Part shown: positions 35,209-46,438 of the stretch, piece after piece
Numbering within the stretch: position 1 is the stretch's first letter
Layout of the letters: each line of letters begins with the position of its first letter
DNA from: Caprimulgus europaeus
Taxonomy: Eukaryota; Chordata; Aves; Caprimulgiformes; Caprimulgidae
Length of the DNA: 64,000 bases
Assembly (NCBI GenBank): GCA_907165065.1
Contig: OU015525.1
Coordinates: 5,768,537-5,832,536, forward strand
Direction: 5' to 3'
Notes under the pieces: generated by a model
The model's database searches: none
What the model was told of the DNA's origin: nothing
What the model saw: the letters and a program-made list of their open reading frames with translations, nothing else
Position numbers and translations under genes: made by a program

Positions 35209-38200
35209 GTAAGTTTTTCTGTCACGATTCTGGATGATGTGCATTTGCAGAAAAGCGCGTCGTTATTCAGTTGTGCAGTGTTGGAAAGAGTCACAATTAT
35301 GGCAGCTACTGCTAAAGGTGCTGCTAGATTTTGGGATAAAAAAATCATCTCTCTGAAATGGTTTAAGACTCTAATTTTCTATCATGTAAACCACTAGTAA
35401 ACTATCAGAGACAGTAACTTTTGGTCACTCCAGATCTGACTAAATGTGAATGGGTAACGTAGATAAAATGTTTATTGCCAGTCCCTTGAGCCATCCAATG
35501 CAGCCTGCAGTAAGAGATTTAAAGTAAATTTTTCTCTTTAGTCCATAAAAAAAATATTCCTCAGGCTGAGCCAAGGAACTCAGCAAAGCAGTTTTAGTCA
35601 GGTCCTGAGGAAATGCAACAGACTGCAAAAAGAAAATGCTAAACGTTAATGACCAATCTGATGAGCTGGTTCATTTCCTTGTTGCTTAGCATACTTTTAT
35701 AAAACCATAAAGAAAAACATAAAACATGCTTAAAACAAGACCAAAAAGCCCCTTTTAAGAATAATTGAGATTTTTCTTTTTTCTTTCAATTTCTTCTTTA
35801 GAAAACTCAAGTCTAGGAGATACTTGCTTCTAAGGCAAGACACTGAAAATATAGATAAAACTACTCTTTCCCACATCCCTTCCCCCCAAAAAACACAACC
35901 AAAACCAAAAACAACAAAACCCCCCAGGAATGAACAACATATGGGCAGTACTGCAGAGCAGAATAAGCAGTATTTCTGGTAACTTATAAAATATACATGA
36001 AGAAGAGGGTAAGTGTTTGGGGTAGTGCTTAGGACCATTCCTTAGGTCAGCTTGTTGGATAGCTAATAAAATGAACCTGTCAAAAGTGAATATATAAGTG
36101 AACCTTCATAAGAAAGAGATTAAAGGTTAACCACAGGGATAGTCACCATGCATATTTTCCAATTATGCATCATGTGAAGAAAATATTTTGAAAAGCTAAT
36201 GAGCATGGAATATATCATCAAATTGAATTTTAATGGGGGCTAGCTATATTCTTATCTGAATAATTTAAATGTCAACAGAAATAATCAAGAAATGGCTTTC
36301 TTTGAGTCTCTTTCTGACAACACAGATTATTTAATCAGAGTGGCAGTATTTGGATGCCCAGCTGCTGAAGGGCTTGACCCTCCAGGCTAATGAGGGAAAA
36401 AGAAGGTGTCAGCGTGATGTATTCTTACCTTCTGATTGAGTCTCCTACGGGGCAAGAAGTCAGGAGGTCACATCTCTTGTGCCTGCCCAGGCAGCCTTCT
36501 CATACGTTACGGTCCCCGCTTTTGCCCCGTTGTTCAGTATTGTGACATTTCTCCTGTAAACAAAGTCTCTGATAAGTTAAAAATAGAGTTGTTTTCTGCT
36601 ATTTGTCCTCCTTTTCATCCAAAAAGGTGAAATGAAGAAAATGTAGACTCTTAGACAAGAAGTGTAATATTTCACAGTATGTAGTATTGATAATAGTCCT
36701 ATACAGTCTTCTGTAGAAAATGCTTAGTCATATTTCTTTGAGGCATAGAGCCCTGATCATGGAAGAAAATTCTTCAAACAGTGTATCTAATGCTGTCAGA
36801 GGCCCTTTCATCCCCCATAATAAGTCATTCAGTAATGGAAAAAAAATTTCAGAAAGCTGCACCTGTTTTGGGGACAAGAAGAATGTCCTGGTTTGTGCAT
36901 TTGATGCTTCAGGGAAGAATGAATATAGTCAAAATTGTGTTCATGCTCTGAGTTTGGCAGAAAGACACTGGTTGAGAGACTGAAGAAGCTCATGGGTAGA
37001 TGAGATGATAGAGATTCAGAGTTTCTTTTTTTTATAAATTAAAGCTGAGACACTGGACCAGATTCCATGTTGGTGTAACTCAGTTTTATAAACTGAAGTC
37101 ATGGGCACACGATTATTTTGCTTGTTTAATAGAGGTGGCTTGAGCTGCCACCATTTCCCAGCTGCTTGTTTCTGCCTCTTTGGGGGAAGATGTTCCTCTC
37201 TTCCCCAGCAGACCCAGTGGGAGAGATGGTGTGAGCATTTGTTTTTGTGCAAAGTTGGCCAGTTTAGCAAAAACTACCTTCGTCAGCAGTTAAAGCTAAT
37301 TGGGCTGACTCGCCACTGACACTGACAAGGAGGTGGTGACATGATTTATTGCGCTGCCGAGCTGGGTGGGAGGAAGGATAGAGAACTAGGGGATGGTTTG
37401 GTGTTATCAGTGGTGTATGGTCAAGAACAGGTGGAAGCATCAGGTATTAGAGAAAAAGAAGATATTTATCACATCCTGAAAATTTAGTCTGTTGTCATGC
37501 TGTTGCAGAAACTACAACATTACTGGTGCACAACTGAATGTGATTTCTCTGGGGAAAAAACAAGCAAAACCCAAACCCCCTCTGCTTTTCTGAAGGTTAG
37601 TTTCATATGAAATGATGCTCAGCAAATCACAATTATTCTTGTTTCCTGACTAAAAGGTTTCAAATCAGTTTCTGCTGCTATCTGGAAGACAGGGGATGTA
37701 TACAGGAATTTTCAGCATGCACATGCTGCTTTGCAGTATAAATATTAATTGTTTAAAGGGTAAAAGACATGCAGTTTTGTATTTCTCTTTTTCTGTGGCT
37801 TGAAGTCCAGTTTAGATGATTTATCTTGAAAGTAATGTGATGAGTGCTTATTCACCTTTTTTTTACTTCAAGTCAAGGCAGCAGTCTGGGTTTGTGTCAC
37901 ACAGTCTCTGCTGGGATAGATTACCTCAAAAAGCAAATTCATTTACTGAAAATGTTTAAGGATATTGAGATATATCCATGCATTTTAAATTAAGTAAAAT
38001 CTTTATTTTTAAGGACAACTTCTAATTTGGTTAACCTTACTTTTCCATGTCTGTATTTAACAGAAGTGACTTCATCATTTATCATTTAGATAGTAGACAT
38101 CTTTGTTCAATGCAGAGTTTTGAAACATGAGGTAACATGGTGGACCCCCACCCATTAAAATACATTGCATTGATTTATTTTGTATCTCACTTCACAACCT

Positions 38201-38559
38201 GAAGTTTAGCTTTACCCATAATATAAAAAATATTTAGTTCTTACCAATGAGGGGTTTTTTTGGTCTAATTAGTTGATCAGAGTTGCTGCTTGCCAAATTA
38301 AAACCAAAAAAAAAAATTTCAGTGGAGATTCTTGTAACTACCAGCAATTCATCTTTCCTTGTTCTCCTGCTTTTGCCTTTACAATTCTCAAGCATTTTTT
38401 TTCCTGCATGTTATCACGCACCAGCTCAAGTGATTGGTGGTAGGAGATGGGGAGAAATTCATTAGTAGATGGTCATTTTGAATCAGCTCAGAAGCTATGA
38501 TGAACATTTGCTCACTTCTGGCAGGTCCTCTGTGGCCCATCTGGAACAAATTAGTTTTC

Positions 38560-38675
38560 TTGGCACTGTTTGACTCGCACTGTAAACTCTTTGGGGCAGC
38601 GAACAGTAGCTGGCTCTAGCCCTAATCTCCAACTGAGCTCCCTAAGTACTACAGCAGTATAAATAAGTAGAAATT
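38560..38675 (+). repeat. L2/L3-type LINE or SINE 3' tail, old
   Basis: CTGTAAACTCTTTGGGGCAG, GCTCCCTAAGTACTACAGCA and GTATAAATAAGTAGAAATTA reproduce in order the end of a common amniote L2/L3-like repeat ('ctgtaaactctttggggcag...ctaagtactacagcaatac...'). Only the last ~115 bases remain. Confidence 0.6.
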
Positions 38676-39399
38676 AGTTCTAAGCATTCGTAGTCCCACA
38701 TGGTAGCCTGAATCGGGGAAGGATTAGGATGGAGCTAGAAACTTAATTTTTCTTCTATCTCAGTGTAACAGAGGACTAATGTGGGTATTTTTTTCTTGAT
38801 TCCTCAGTCATATTTTTCTAAGGTAGAAGCTTCCTGTCTTTGGTCTCCACATAAAGGTTTTGGTGGAATTTTACTAAAATCTCTTTTGTCTCTGATTCCA
38901 TTCAGCAAGCATGTGTTCCATGGCATCCCAGATTGGCACAACAGATAAGCATGTATCTAGGCACTGTGTGCTGCTGGATGGAACGACAATCATTTTTGGT
39001 CTGGATCAGGCACGAGTATGTGATCTTTGCAGCTTATGTGGATCATGCATTGCAATCAGTGGGATGGTGTGTACTGTCAGATATGGTGGGAAACATCTGA
39101 CTTGTGCACACACCTGAACAAGTCACCCTGAGCTCCCTTCACAGGCAGTGAAGAGCGAGTCATCAGGATTAATGGAGCTTAAGGGATATTTTACTTTATT
39201 CTACATTTGATCAGCTGAATTCTTGTATTGAACAGCTGGCTTAGATGTGGACATCCACTTTACAGACATTTGGGTGGATTCAGTTCCAGACTGAGACATC
39301 TGAATGAGTAGATGTTAGCATGGATGTTGGCCAACTAAGCTCCCATTAGTCAACAGAGATGTAGTCTGCAGCTGGTAGAATCTGGCTTACACTAACACA

Positions 39400-39700
39400 G
39401 ACACCAGGGGTGAGTTTCAGTTGCCTAAAAGTAGGTGTCTACCATCATTTTGGTGCTGTGGGTATCTCACCTGGCCTCCAACTACTGCCAGACATCCTCC
39501 TGTAAAACATCCTTATAAATCCTGCCAGCTCTGTGCAGATATTTCAGACATACTAGGTGCCTCTGTTTAGCCAACTGTATCCTGACTCGATAGGCCAGGT
39601 AGACCATTATGTTTGCTCCACTGGCTGCACTGACGAGATGGCTGCTGCTTTAGTAGGAGCTTGGATACCTAGTGTTCAGAGAAACACCTAAATGTAGGTG
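39400..39700. repeat. suspected unclassified old interspersed repeat
   Basis: The stretch repeats variants of an AGGTGYCT/TAGGTGTCTA theme (CTAAAAGTAGGTGTCTACC, CTAGGTGCCTCTGTTTAG, CCTAAATGTAGGTGG) as seen in some old sauropsid interspersed repeats. I cannot name a family, and ends were not determined. Confidence 0.3.
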
Positions 39701-40664
39701 GTTTAACCTCAAAATTAGTCCTGTGCCTGGTACATCAGTTGGGTTGGATCTGGTATTCTACTGACCTGACTGCTGCTGATGTACTTTTGGTCTTCTGGGA
39801 ATTTTTTTGTTGGCAGCCTTACTTTCCAGTTAGTTACTGTTTTGAAAGAAACTTCTTGTATCTTCTGCAGAGCCACTTGCATCTCAACAGTGCAAAGGTT
39901 TCAAACTATTTTTGCTTCCCTGTTTCTACCCTAAACCACAAGCATTGATTAGAGTAGTGGTTGTACAAGTGGTCATGCAGATGTGGATGGTCTCCAAACC
40001 AGGAACAGTCTGGTCTGTGCTTACTGAGCAGGGGAATATGGGCTGCAGACAGGACTGGACACATACTTCTACCTGTCTCACTGGCTTTTCTCATCAATTG
40101 ATGATGAAGAAACTGATGACTGGTGCAGAGACTTGTGCTCTAAAGGCAGGAGGAACGAGCAACCATGTAGGCAGTTGAAAAGTCCATGTAGGAGTGTAAG
40201 ACTGTTTACACTGGTGTGCCTGAAACCACTTTCCTGCTTATCAAGGGTTCTGATCAATGCTATTACAGATATTTCTTCATGTTGCAACTAGATTAGGAAA
40301 AGTGGACTGTGAGCTTGAAAAAGGTATGGGTCCTGAGGAGGCTTCGTTTGCTGTTTGCCTCTACCCATTGCTAGCACTAGTGCCTGCCTCTGTCCTCCTC
40401 TGGATACAAGTTCACATCAGTTCCAGTGAGGTGGAAATAAGGCAGGCTGCCCTGGGAAGAGGGAAAGAAAGCAAGAGAGGAGTCTGCTTGATGTTGTTCT
40501 GCACGTCCAGACACGATGCCAGAGGGCAAGAACTTGTACCCAGCGAGGAGGGGAGATGCCAAGGACAGGGGTCAGGAGAACAGCTGTGGCTGCTCTGATC
40601 ACTCATGTGGATGATACAGTGCTGATGCAAGTTTGCTGTAGGTCAGCAGAATTGCTTAGCACCA

Positions 40665-40968
40665 AAGGTGGGGGTTGGTCTGTTCAACCAACTAACAAGT
40701 GATAGGACAAGAGGAAATGGCCTCAAGTTGCACCAAGGGCAGTTGAGATTGGATGTGAGGAAGAATTTCTTTGCTGAAAGGGTTCTCAGGCATTGGAAGG
40801 GGTTGCCCAGGGCAGTGGTGGAGTCCCCATCCCTGGAGGGATTGAAGAGTCGTGTAGACACAGTGCTGAGGGACATGGGTTAGTCAGGGACTTGTCAGTG
40901 TTGGGTTCATGTTTGGACTCGATGATCTTAAAGGGCTTTTCCAATTGAGGCGATTCTGTGATTCTGTA
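40665..40968 (+). mobile_element. CR1 LINE 3' fragment
   Basis: Frame 40668-40883 gives [20 protein letters not shown] and [20 protein letters not shown], the CR1 ORF2 end. The 3' UTR has CAGTGTTGGGTTCATG and the tail GCGATTCTGTGATTCTG. Same subtype as 52501-52861 and 28611-28860. Confidence 0.95.
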
Positions 40969-42544
40969 AAGCAAAAGGGAACCTGAGCTCTGCCAGCTCT
41001 GATGATGTTGCTGCTTGTCAACAGCCAGGCTCCATTGCAGAAGGAGCAATTTCAGCAAAGAAGATTGATATCCCACAGGAATATACAGGGTGCCTGTCTG
41101 CTGGCAAAAGAACCCAGCAATGAAGGTCCAAAAAACCTAGACTAGGAGAAAACAAACAGCTCATTCTCCTCACGTCTGACAGCTACGGAGAACCTTCCTC
41201 ACTGGAGGTGGTGGCAGGCAATTTTCAGCTCTCTGGCGTATTTTTTAAGTGTCCCACAGTCCTGCAAACCTTTTCTTGTGGTTTGTCTTCTCCCTCTCCC
41301 TGCTGTGGCCTAGTTATCATCCTTATCCTGATCTCCCTATGCAATAGCAAGGTGGCCTTCAGCAAGGGGTGTCCATAGACACTTTCCAAGTTAATACCCA
41401 GTTTTTAATGTCCCAGGTTACCATATGACCACATTTTTTATAGTAGGCAAGAATCCAGATGATGTATCTCAGAGCCTTAGCTTCATCCCTTCACTGTTCC
41501 CAATGATGTCCCTGGCAAAGATTTTCTCCCCCTAAATCAAATCAAGTCCAGCATATCTGGACAGCTCAGTGCTTCTGGGTCCAACACCAGAGTTTCTGTT
41601 GTGGTTGGGCTTGGGTCTTAGCTTGCCTGACCAGTGGTGTGTCATACTGTCATTTAGAATCAGTGCTGGACCCTGTAACATGGTGGACACTGAGATGTTT
41701 GGAGATGACCAAAGAAAGACCCATTACCAATGGGTATTCAAGCAAAAAAGAATATACTTGGGTACAGACCTACCCATGAAAGTAGGGATGATCCCCATGA
41801 GTATATTCTGAGTTGATGGTTTTGGGGTCCAGAGAGCAGAAGGGAACTGGTAAAAAGGTCTTGTCTAAGGGAAGACCAGTACTGAGGACCACCAGGTGAC
41901 ATTTACTGGTTCTTTTCTGCTTGGATGAAGTTGCCTTTTTTTTTAATACATTCCATCCAATGGAATGGCTTTGAGCTGATGCCATGTTTTGCATCTGCAG
42001 CAACTTTAACCCAGTTCTAGGCGCCCTGAAACTGGAATTAACATCTTGTGGAAGCAGATATTAATTCAGACGTTATCACATGCTGAACAGTAGTGGGATT
42101 GTTAAAGTTAGAAATTACTGAAGTGTCTTGCTGAAATGATGATATATTATTTGTTGTAAAGATATGGATTGTGAATGGTTTTAAGATGAAAGGAGATATA
42201 TAAATGTAGAAACAGTGTGAACTCTGTATTTAATTTGGACAAGTTCAGTCAGGGTGGCTACTTTTTGTGGGATATTTCTTGCTAAACATAATTATTTCAA
42301 AGATAGTGAATATTAAAGATTCCTGATTAGAATTTGCAGTCTGAATAATAAGTGGGGATTAATTTTCTTATTGCTAAGTTGTTAAATGGTGTTTAGCCGT
42401 GTGTTTAACATGAGTTCAGAGCTATGATTTAGACCTTTAATATAGATCTTGATAAGTGTAGTCTGAGGAAAGATATTCCTGAATATTCAGGACACTTTGA
42501 GGGACTTCCACCTTAAACCAGCTGTGTTCTGGAATCAGTGGCTC

Positions 42545-42750
42545 CTAAAGATCTGTGTTCTGGTTTGAGCTGTGCCACAGTTTTGCTGCATGAGACAATA
42601 ATACAGGTTTTATTTTTCAATGCTCCTGTTTTATCATTGCTAGAATAGGAACAAATTTTTTATTCCTTTTTGTGTGAAGGCAAGATTGAGATGTGAATCT
42701 AGAGTACTTTGAGATCATTTGAAGGAGCTACTGAATTGCAAAGTGCAATT
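42545..42750 (+). repeat. MIR-like SINE next to the last TRAPPC9 exon
   Basis: GAGCTGTGCCACAGTTTTGC (core), AGAGTACTTTGAGATCATTT and GAAGGAGCTACTGAATTGCAAAGTG (tail) match MIR-like SINEs in sense orientation. The tail ends about 50 bases before the splice acceptor, and the acceptor's pyrimidine tract lies in the unique sequence that follows. Confidence 0.62.
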
Positions 42751-42798
42751 GTTTTGTTGCTGGTTTAATTATACTGTTTTTCATGTTCTCTTTTCCAG

Positions 42799-42966
42799 GT
42801 GAAGCCCACCAAAGACTCCGTGTACTTTGGAGCACTTCTCTTTCTCTACACAGGTGATTTCTATCTGAATATCAAATTCCATGAAGACAACTGCAGCAGG
42901 GAGCTGCCTCTCTCCTGGTTCTGCCTTCCCAGTGTCCACATCCGTGCTATGGAGCCTGTGGTCTAA
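42799..42966 (+). CDS. TRAPPC9: TRAPPC9 terminal coding exon with stop codon
   Basis: Last coding exon of TRAPPC9. The acceptor is TTCTCTTTTCCAG at 42786-42798, and the first codon is GTG (Val) in phase 0, matching the phase 0 end of the exon at 35208. It encodes 55 residues then TAA at 42964-42966. The translation holds [20 protein letters not shown] and [13 protein letters not shown], the strongly conserved end of the protein. The first eight or so residues (VKPTKDSV) and the last five (MEPVV) lie where vertebrate orthologues differ most. A candidate branch-point region (TTTAAT) lies about 30 bases before the acceptor. A MIR-like SINE ends about 50 bases upstream of the exon, so the intron between them is very short on functional sequence. 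The exon has no frameshift or internal stop. Confidence 0.96.
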   Translation: MKPTKDSVYFGALLFLYTGDFYLNIKFHEDNCSRELPLSWFCLPSVHIRAMEPVV

Positions 42967-45863
42967 ACTAAGCTGTAAATGTACTGTGTGCTGTTTGATT
43001 AACCACAGTGCACAGAAATGTTTGGCACATCCTTTGCTTGACCCCAGCTTGTTTCTGTCCAACCTCAGGCCACAGTCCCTACTTTGGAGGAACAGCTGAA
43101 CACTTTCTGAATTGGCTGATAGTCATTTGGGCAGCTGCTTTAGCTAATTTCAGAGACAGAGAGAGACAGATTATAACTATGCTAGAGTTTTCCTCTGTTT
43201 CCAAAAAGCCTTTCAAACTGCTAATATATGCATTATACTTTCATAAACCCTATTGATATCAGTGGGTTTGAAAGAGTCTTGAGGGCTGCATTTAAACGTG
43301 TGTTTGCAGGTCTCAATTCCAACTTGAATAATCCCATTTTAGCATTCAACCAGAGTTGTATATCTGGACACATGGCATGTACCCTTGGTATGTAGTTCTC
43401 TCCTAGTCTTGTTCACATGCTTGTTCTTGTTCACTTGTTTGCTGAGTATTTGGTGGTTTTGGTGGTAAATAGCAGTAGTGATACTTTTTCCTGTGTTACT
43501 GAAAGTAAGAATAGCAAATGTTCCTCCAGTTATTCTCTTCTTCCTCTGAGCCCAGTGCCACTTGCTCCTGGTAGAGTCACTGCCTTTAGTTTGGTAGATC
43601 TCTGAACAAGAAATGAAAGAAGGCAAAGAAGAACTAGAGATTTTTGTCCTTGAGAAAGGTAATATGCCAACTTTTGTGTTACACTAGGGCTTGCCTGTGA
43701 ATTTGGGCTTTCACAGTTCTGTTTTGTACAATCACAATCGCTTGAAACGTTTGCAGACACTTAGAGAGCCACCAGAATTAATCAGCTGGTCATTAATACC
43801 ACTTTGCATGAGTTTTTGAAAACTCTCCTGATGAGATTTTTCATGCTAATAGACTGGGCTTGATTATGTGGTTGTTTTTTTCCTTCTTTTTGTTAGAATG
43901 ATTAAGTTTAATTATTAGGCAATTAAGGCCATGGAATTCCTGGCGATAAAGTAGTTGATGAATGTACTGAAAATTTAGCCTGTTATCTTTCAGAATATTG
44001 TTTTTGTATAGAGACCTGCATTTACCCCATGTAAAGCAGGGAGAGGTCTTACCTATATGATTAATATATTATTTCATGGACCATAGATTTCAAACCTGTC
44101 TCAGTCTTTTCTTAAATTTAGCAGCTCTTAAATTTGGTGGTAGTATACTTTCAGGGGTGGATACAGCAAGATGTGGCTTGAATGCCACAGTTAGCTCCAG
44201 TTAGCTCTATATGTTCTAATTCTACATGCACAACCTCTTTGCAGGTTTTTTTGTTTGCTTAGGCTTCATCCAAATATGGGCACACCATTTCATGCCTGAC
44301 CTGGTCCATCCTGTTCATGCTGTGGAGCACTAGCCCAGGTAGCTCATTCTGGCTCTGCACCGTACCCAGGTGTACTTTTAGATGTGACTGGTGTTTTCCC
44401 TGGGAATGACAGTGCTCAAAACTCACTTCATTGCATGTTTGCAAACGATTGTAATGTATTTGTCCTAAATATATTTGCAATTTGTGGGAACTATAGCTAT
44501 AGCATGGTAGCTGTATTTCCAGTAGGGTATTATCTCAAAAAAACCTGTATTTTGGCAATGTTATCAGTGTTTGCTCTTGAGTTGTGGCTCTGTATACAGC
44601 TTTGAATGCCAGAGTGAGTCTTCAGTCTTAAACTGATAGAAATCTCAGACCAACTGAAGATGTACTTGCAATGATGTACTGCTCTGTCAGCTGCCAGCAC
44701 GCAATGTCCCATAAGAAGACTGTTCCTTAGACTTGCATGGTGCTTCTGGGCCAGAGACACTCATGGAAAGAGCATCCAACCAGCTGAGTTGGACCTATTT
44801 TTTGTGTTAGTGGAGCTTGGTTGACCAGTTTGTGCCATGAGGCTGAATTCTGTCACTAGTTAAGCACATAAACAGAAAAATAAGATCTCATGAAAGCAGG
44901 AATTAAACCCGTTAATCTTCTGCATAAAAGCCTGCTTTTGACATGTGTCTCTGTACTATGTTACACAACACTGTTGCAGCAAAATCCAAATTGGGTTTTA
45001 CTCAGTATTCCCAGCAGGTAATCTGCAGATGCTAGAAATACAGCTAAGGCTTTGTAAGGACCACATTGCATTTGAAACAAAAATATTGTGAAACAGATGC
45101 TGTTGCAGTCAGGATGCTTCAGTTTACCCAGCTAAGGAATCATTTCCTAGTTTATTTTTGAGAGTATTCTATAAGAGCAGAGGATATTGTTCTGAGAAGC
45201 CTGTACTGGGATGCAGCACTCCTGTGCCCTTTGCTTGTAAAGGATCCTGAGCCACAGCCTGCTGAAGCTGTTGGAATGGGAACAAGTCTTATTATAACAA
45301 AAGCAAGCAGCATATTTCCTAACTTTCCAATATGCCATTATAAATCTGCCATATGTGCTCATAAATATAAGTTCTTATGTGTGAGCTGACCCTTAATGGT
45401 CTATCTGTTCATTATATAGTAGACCACTCTGTCCCTTGTCAACTTTGATGCTTAGTTGCTTTTGGCATTTATGATATCTTTCCCAGTTTTCTCACCCTTC
45501 TACTTGGCGAGAGAGGTGATACACAAGGAATTCTTCCTTCTGGGCACCATTTGTGATTTGTCCAGAAGGAGAATATTTAAGTGGTAATGTAATTTGGAGA
45601 AAGGTGAGAGGAAGATACTTGAAATGAGAATATGGCATCGCTTCTGGTTTTCTTTTTAATGGAAGCTTTCTCTGGGATTGCTGGCAGGATTGGTCATTGC
45701 GGTGCTTGAAAAAAAGGATGATACTTTTCTGATCTGCTCTCCTTTTCTGCAACTGAAAACTTGTTTTTATTTCTCTGAGCCACCCAGCTATTATTTTGAA
45801 CATTGTGAGCCAAACTGCACATTGTTACACAGATGTAAATCTGATGTGATCCCACTTGGTTGA

Positions 45864-45869
45864 ATTAAA
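45864..45869 (+). promoter_or_regulatory. candidate poly(A) signal ATTAAA
   Basis: ATTAAA hexamer, the commonest variant poly(A) signal, 2.9 kb after the TRAPPC9 stop codon and 101 bases before a canonical AATAAA. A hexamer of this kind is frequent by chance in AT-rich DNA, so the assignment rests on position only. Confidence 0.25.
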
Positions 45870-45964
45870 TAATTCCAAATTTAAATCACCATTGCTGAGA
45901 GCAGACGTTGGTCCAATATATGTATGCATTGAAGAAAAATAAGTTGTATAAATTTAACTGTCTG

Positions 45965-45970
45965 AATAAA
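45965..45970 (+). promoter_or_regulatory. candidate TRAPPC9 poly(A) signal AATAAA
   Basis: Canonical AATAAA on the sense strand of TRAPPC9. It is followed within 20-60 bases by T/GT-rich sequence (CTTGTGTTATTT, then CTGTCTCTTCTGTCTG), the usual arrangement of a cleavage site and downstream element. It is the first canonical signal I find after the stop codon. Confidence 0.4.
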
Positions 45971-46240
45971 TACTTATCTTGTGTTATTTACACCTCTGCC
46001 TGTCTCTTCTGTCTGTAATTCCTCATAGTGTTCTTGTGTGTTTTTACTGGGAATAAGAAGATATCTCTTGATGCTGCATTCTGTCTCTGAAAGAATGTAT
46101 TTGACCCTGGAACTGAGATTTCAGTTTCACTACAACTTTCTCTTCCTGGATGAAGTCAGAGCTGATGAAAGATGTGTGCTCCATAGAGAGAGATGAACTC
46201 ATGTGAAAGGTTACTTATGTCTCAGTGTCCTAATATGGAC

Positions 46241-46438
46241 AATGAAGGTGGTGAAACACTGGCACAGGTTGTCCGGAGAGGTGGTAGAAGCCCCATCCCT
46301 GGAACATTCAAGGTCAGGTTGGACGGGGCTCTGAGCAACCTGATATGGTTGAAGATGTCCTTGCTCACTGCAGGGGGTTTGGACTAGATGAACTTTAAAA
46401 GTCTTTTCCAACCCAAACTATTCTATGATTGTGATTCT
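46241..46438 (+). mobile_element. CR1 LINE 3' fragment, short
   Basis: AACACTGGCACAGGTTGTCC, AGAAGCCCCATCCCTGG and GGACGGGGCTCTGAGCAACC, then TCTTTTCCAACCCAAAC and ATTCTATGATTGTGATTCT. It belongs to the same subtype as the minus-strand copy at 63252-63444. Confidence 0.92.

Larger units (their letters stand above)
35209..42798 (+). other. TRAPPC9: TRAPPC9 last intron, 7,590 bp
   Basis: Phase 0 intron bounded by GTAAGT at 35209 and TTTTCCAG at 42791-42798. It contains one CR1 copy (40665-40968), an L2/L3-type tail (38560-38675), a suspected unclassified repeat (39400-39700) and a MIR-like SINE (42545-42750). The longest open frame not overlapping a known feature is 113 codons and is not recognisable. 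Confidence 0.9.
42967..45990 (+). other. TRAPPC9: TRAPPC9 3' UTR and near-downstream sequence (extent uncertain)
   Basis: Sequence after the TRAPPC9 stop. It has no CR1 or other repeat that I can recognise, in contrast with the regions on both sides, and no ORF above 95 codons. I saw no canonical AATAAA before 45965; an ATTAAA stands at 45864. If the distal signal is used, the 3' UTR would be about 3.0 kb. A shorter UTR using a weak signal is equally possible. The extent is inference; only the stop codon is certain. Confidence 0.45.

Noticed and set aside
35209..35397. Continuation of the TRAPPC9 frame past the penultimate exon
   Set aside because: It follows a perfect GTAAGT donor, and the sequence no longer resembles the protein, which resumes at 42799.
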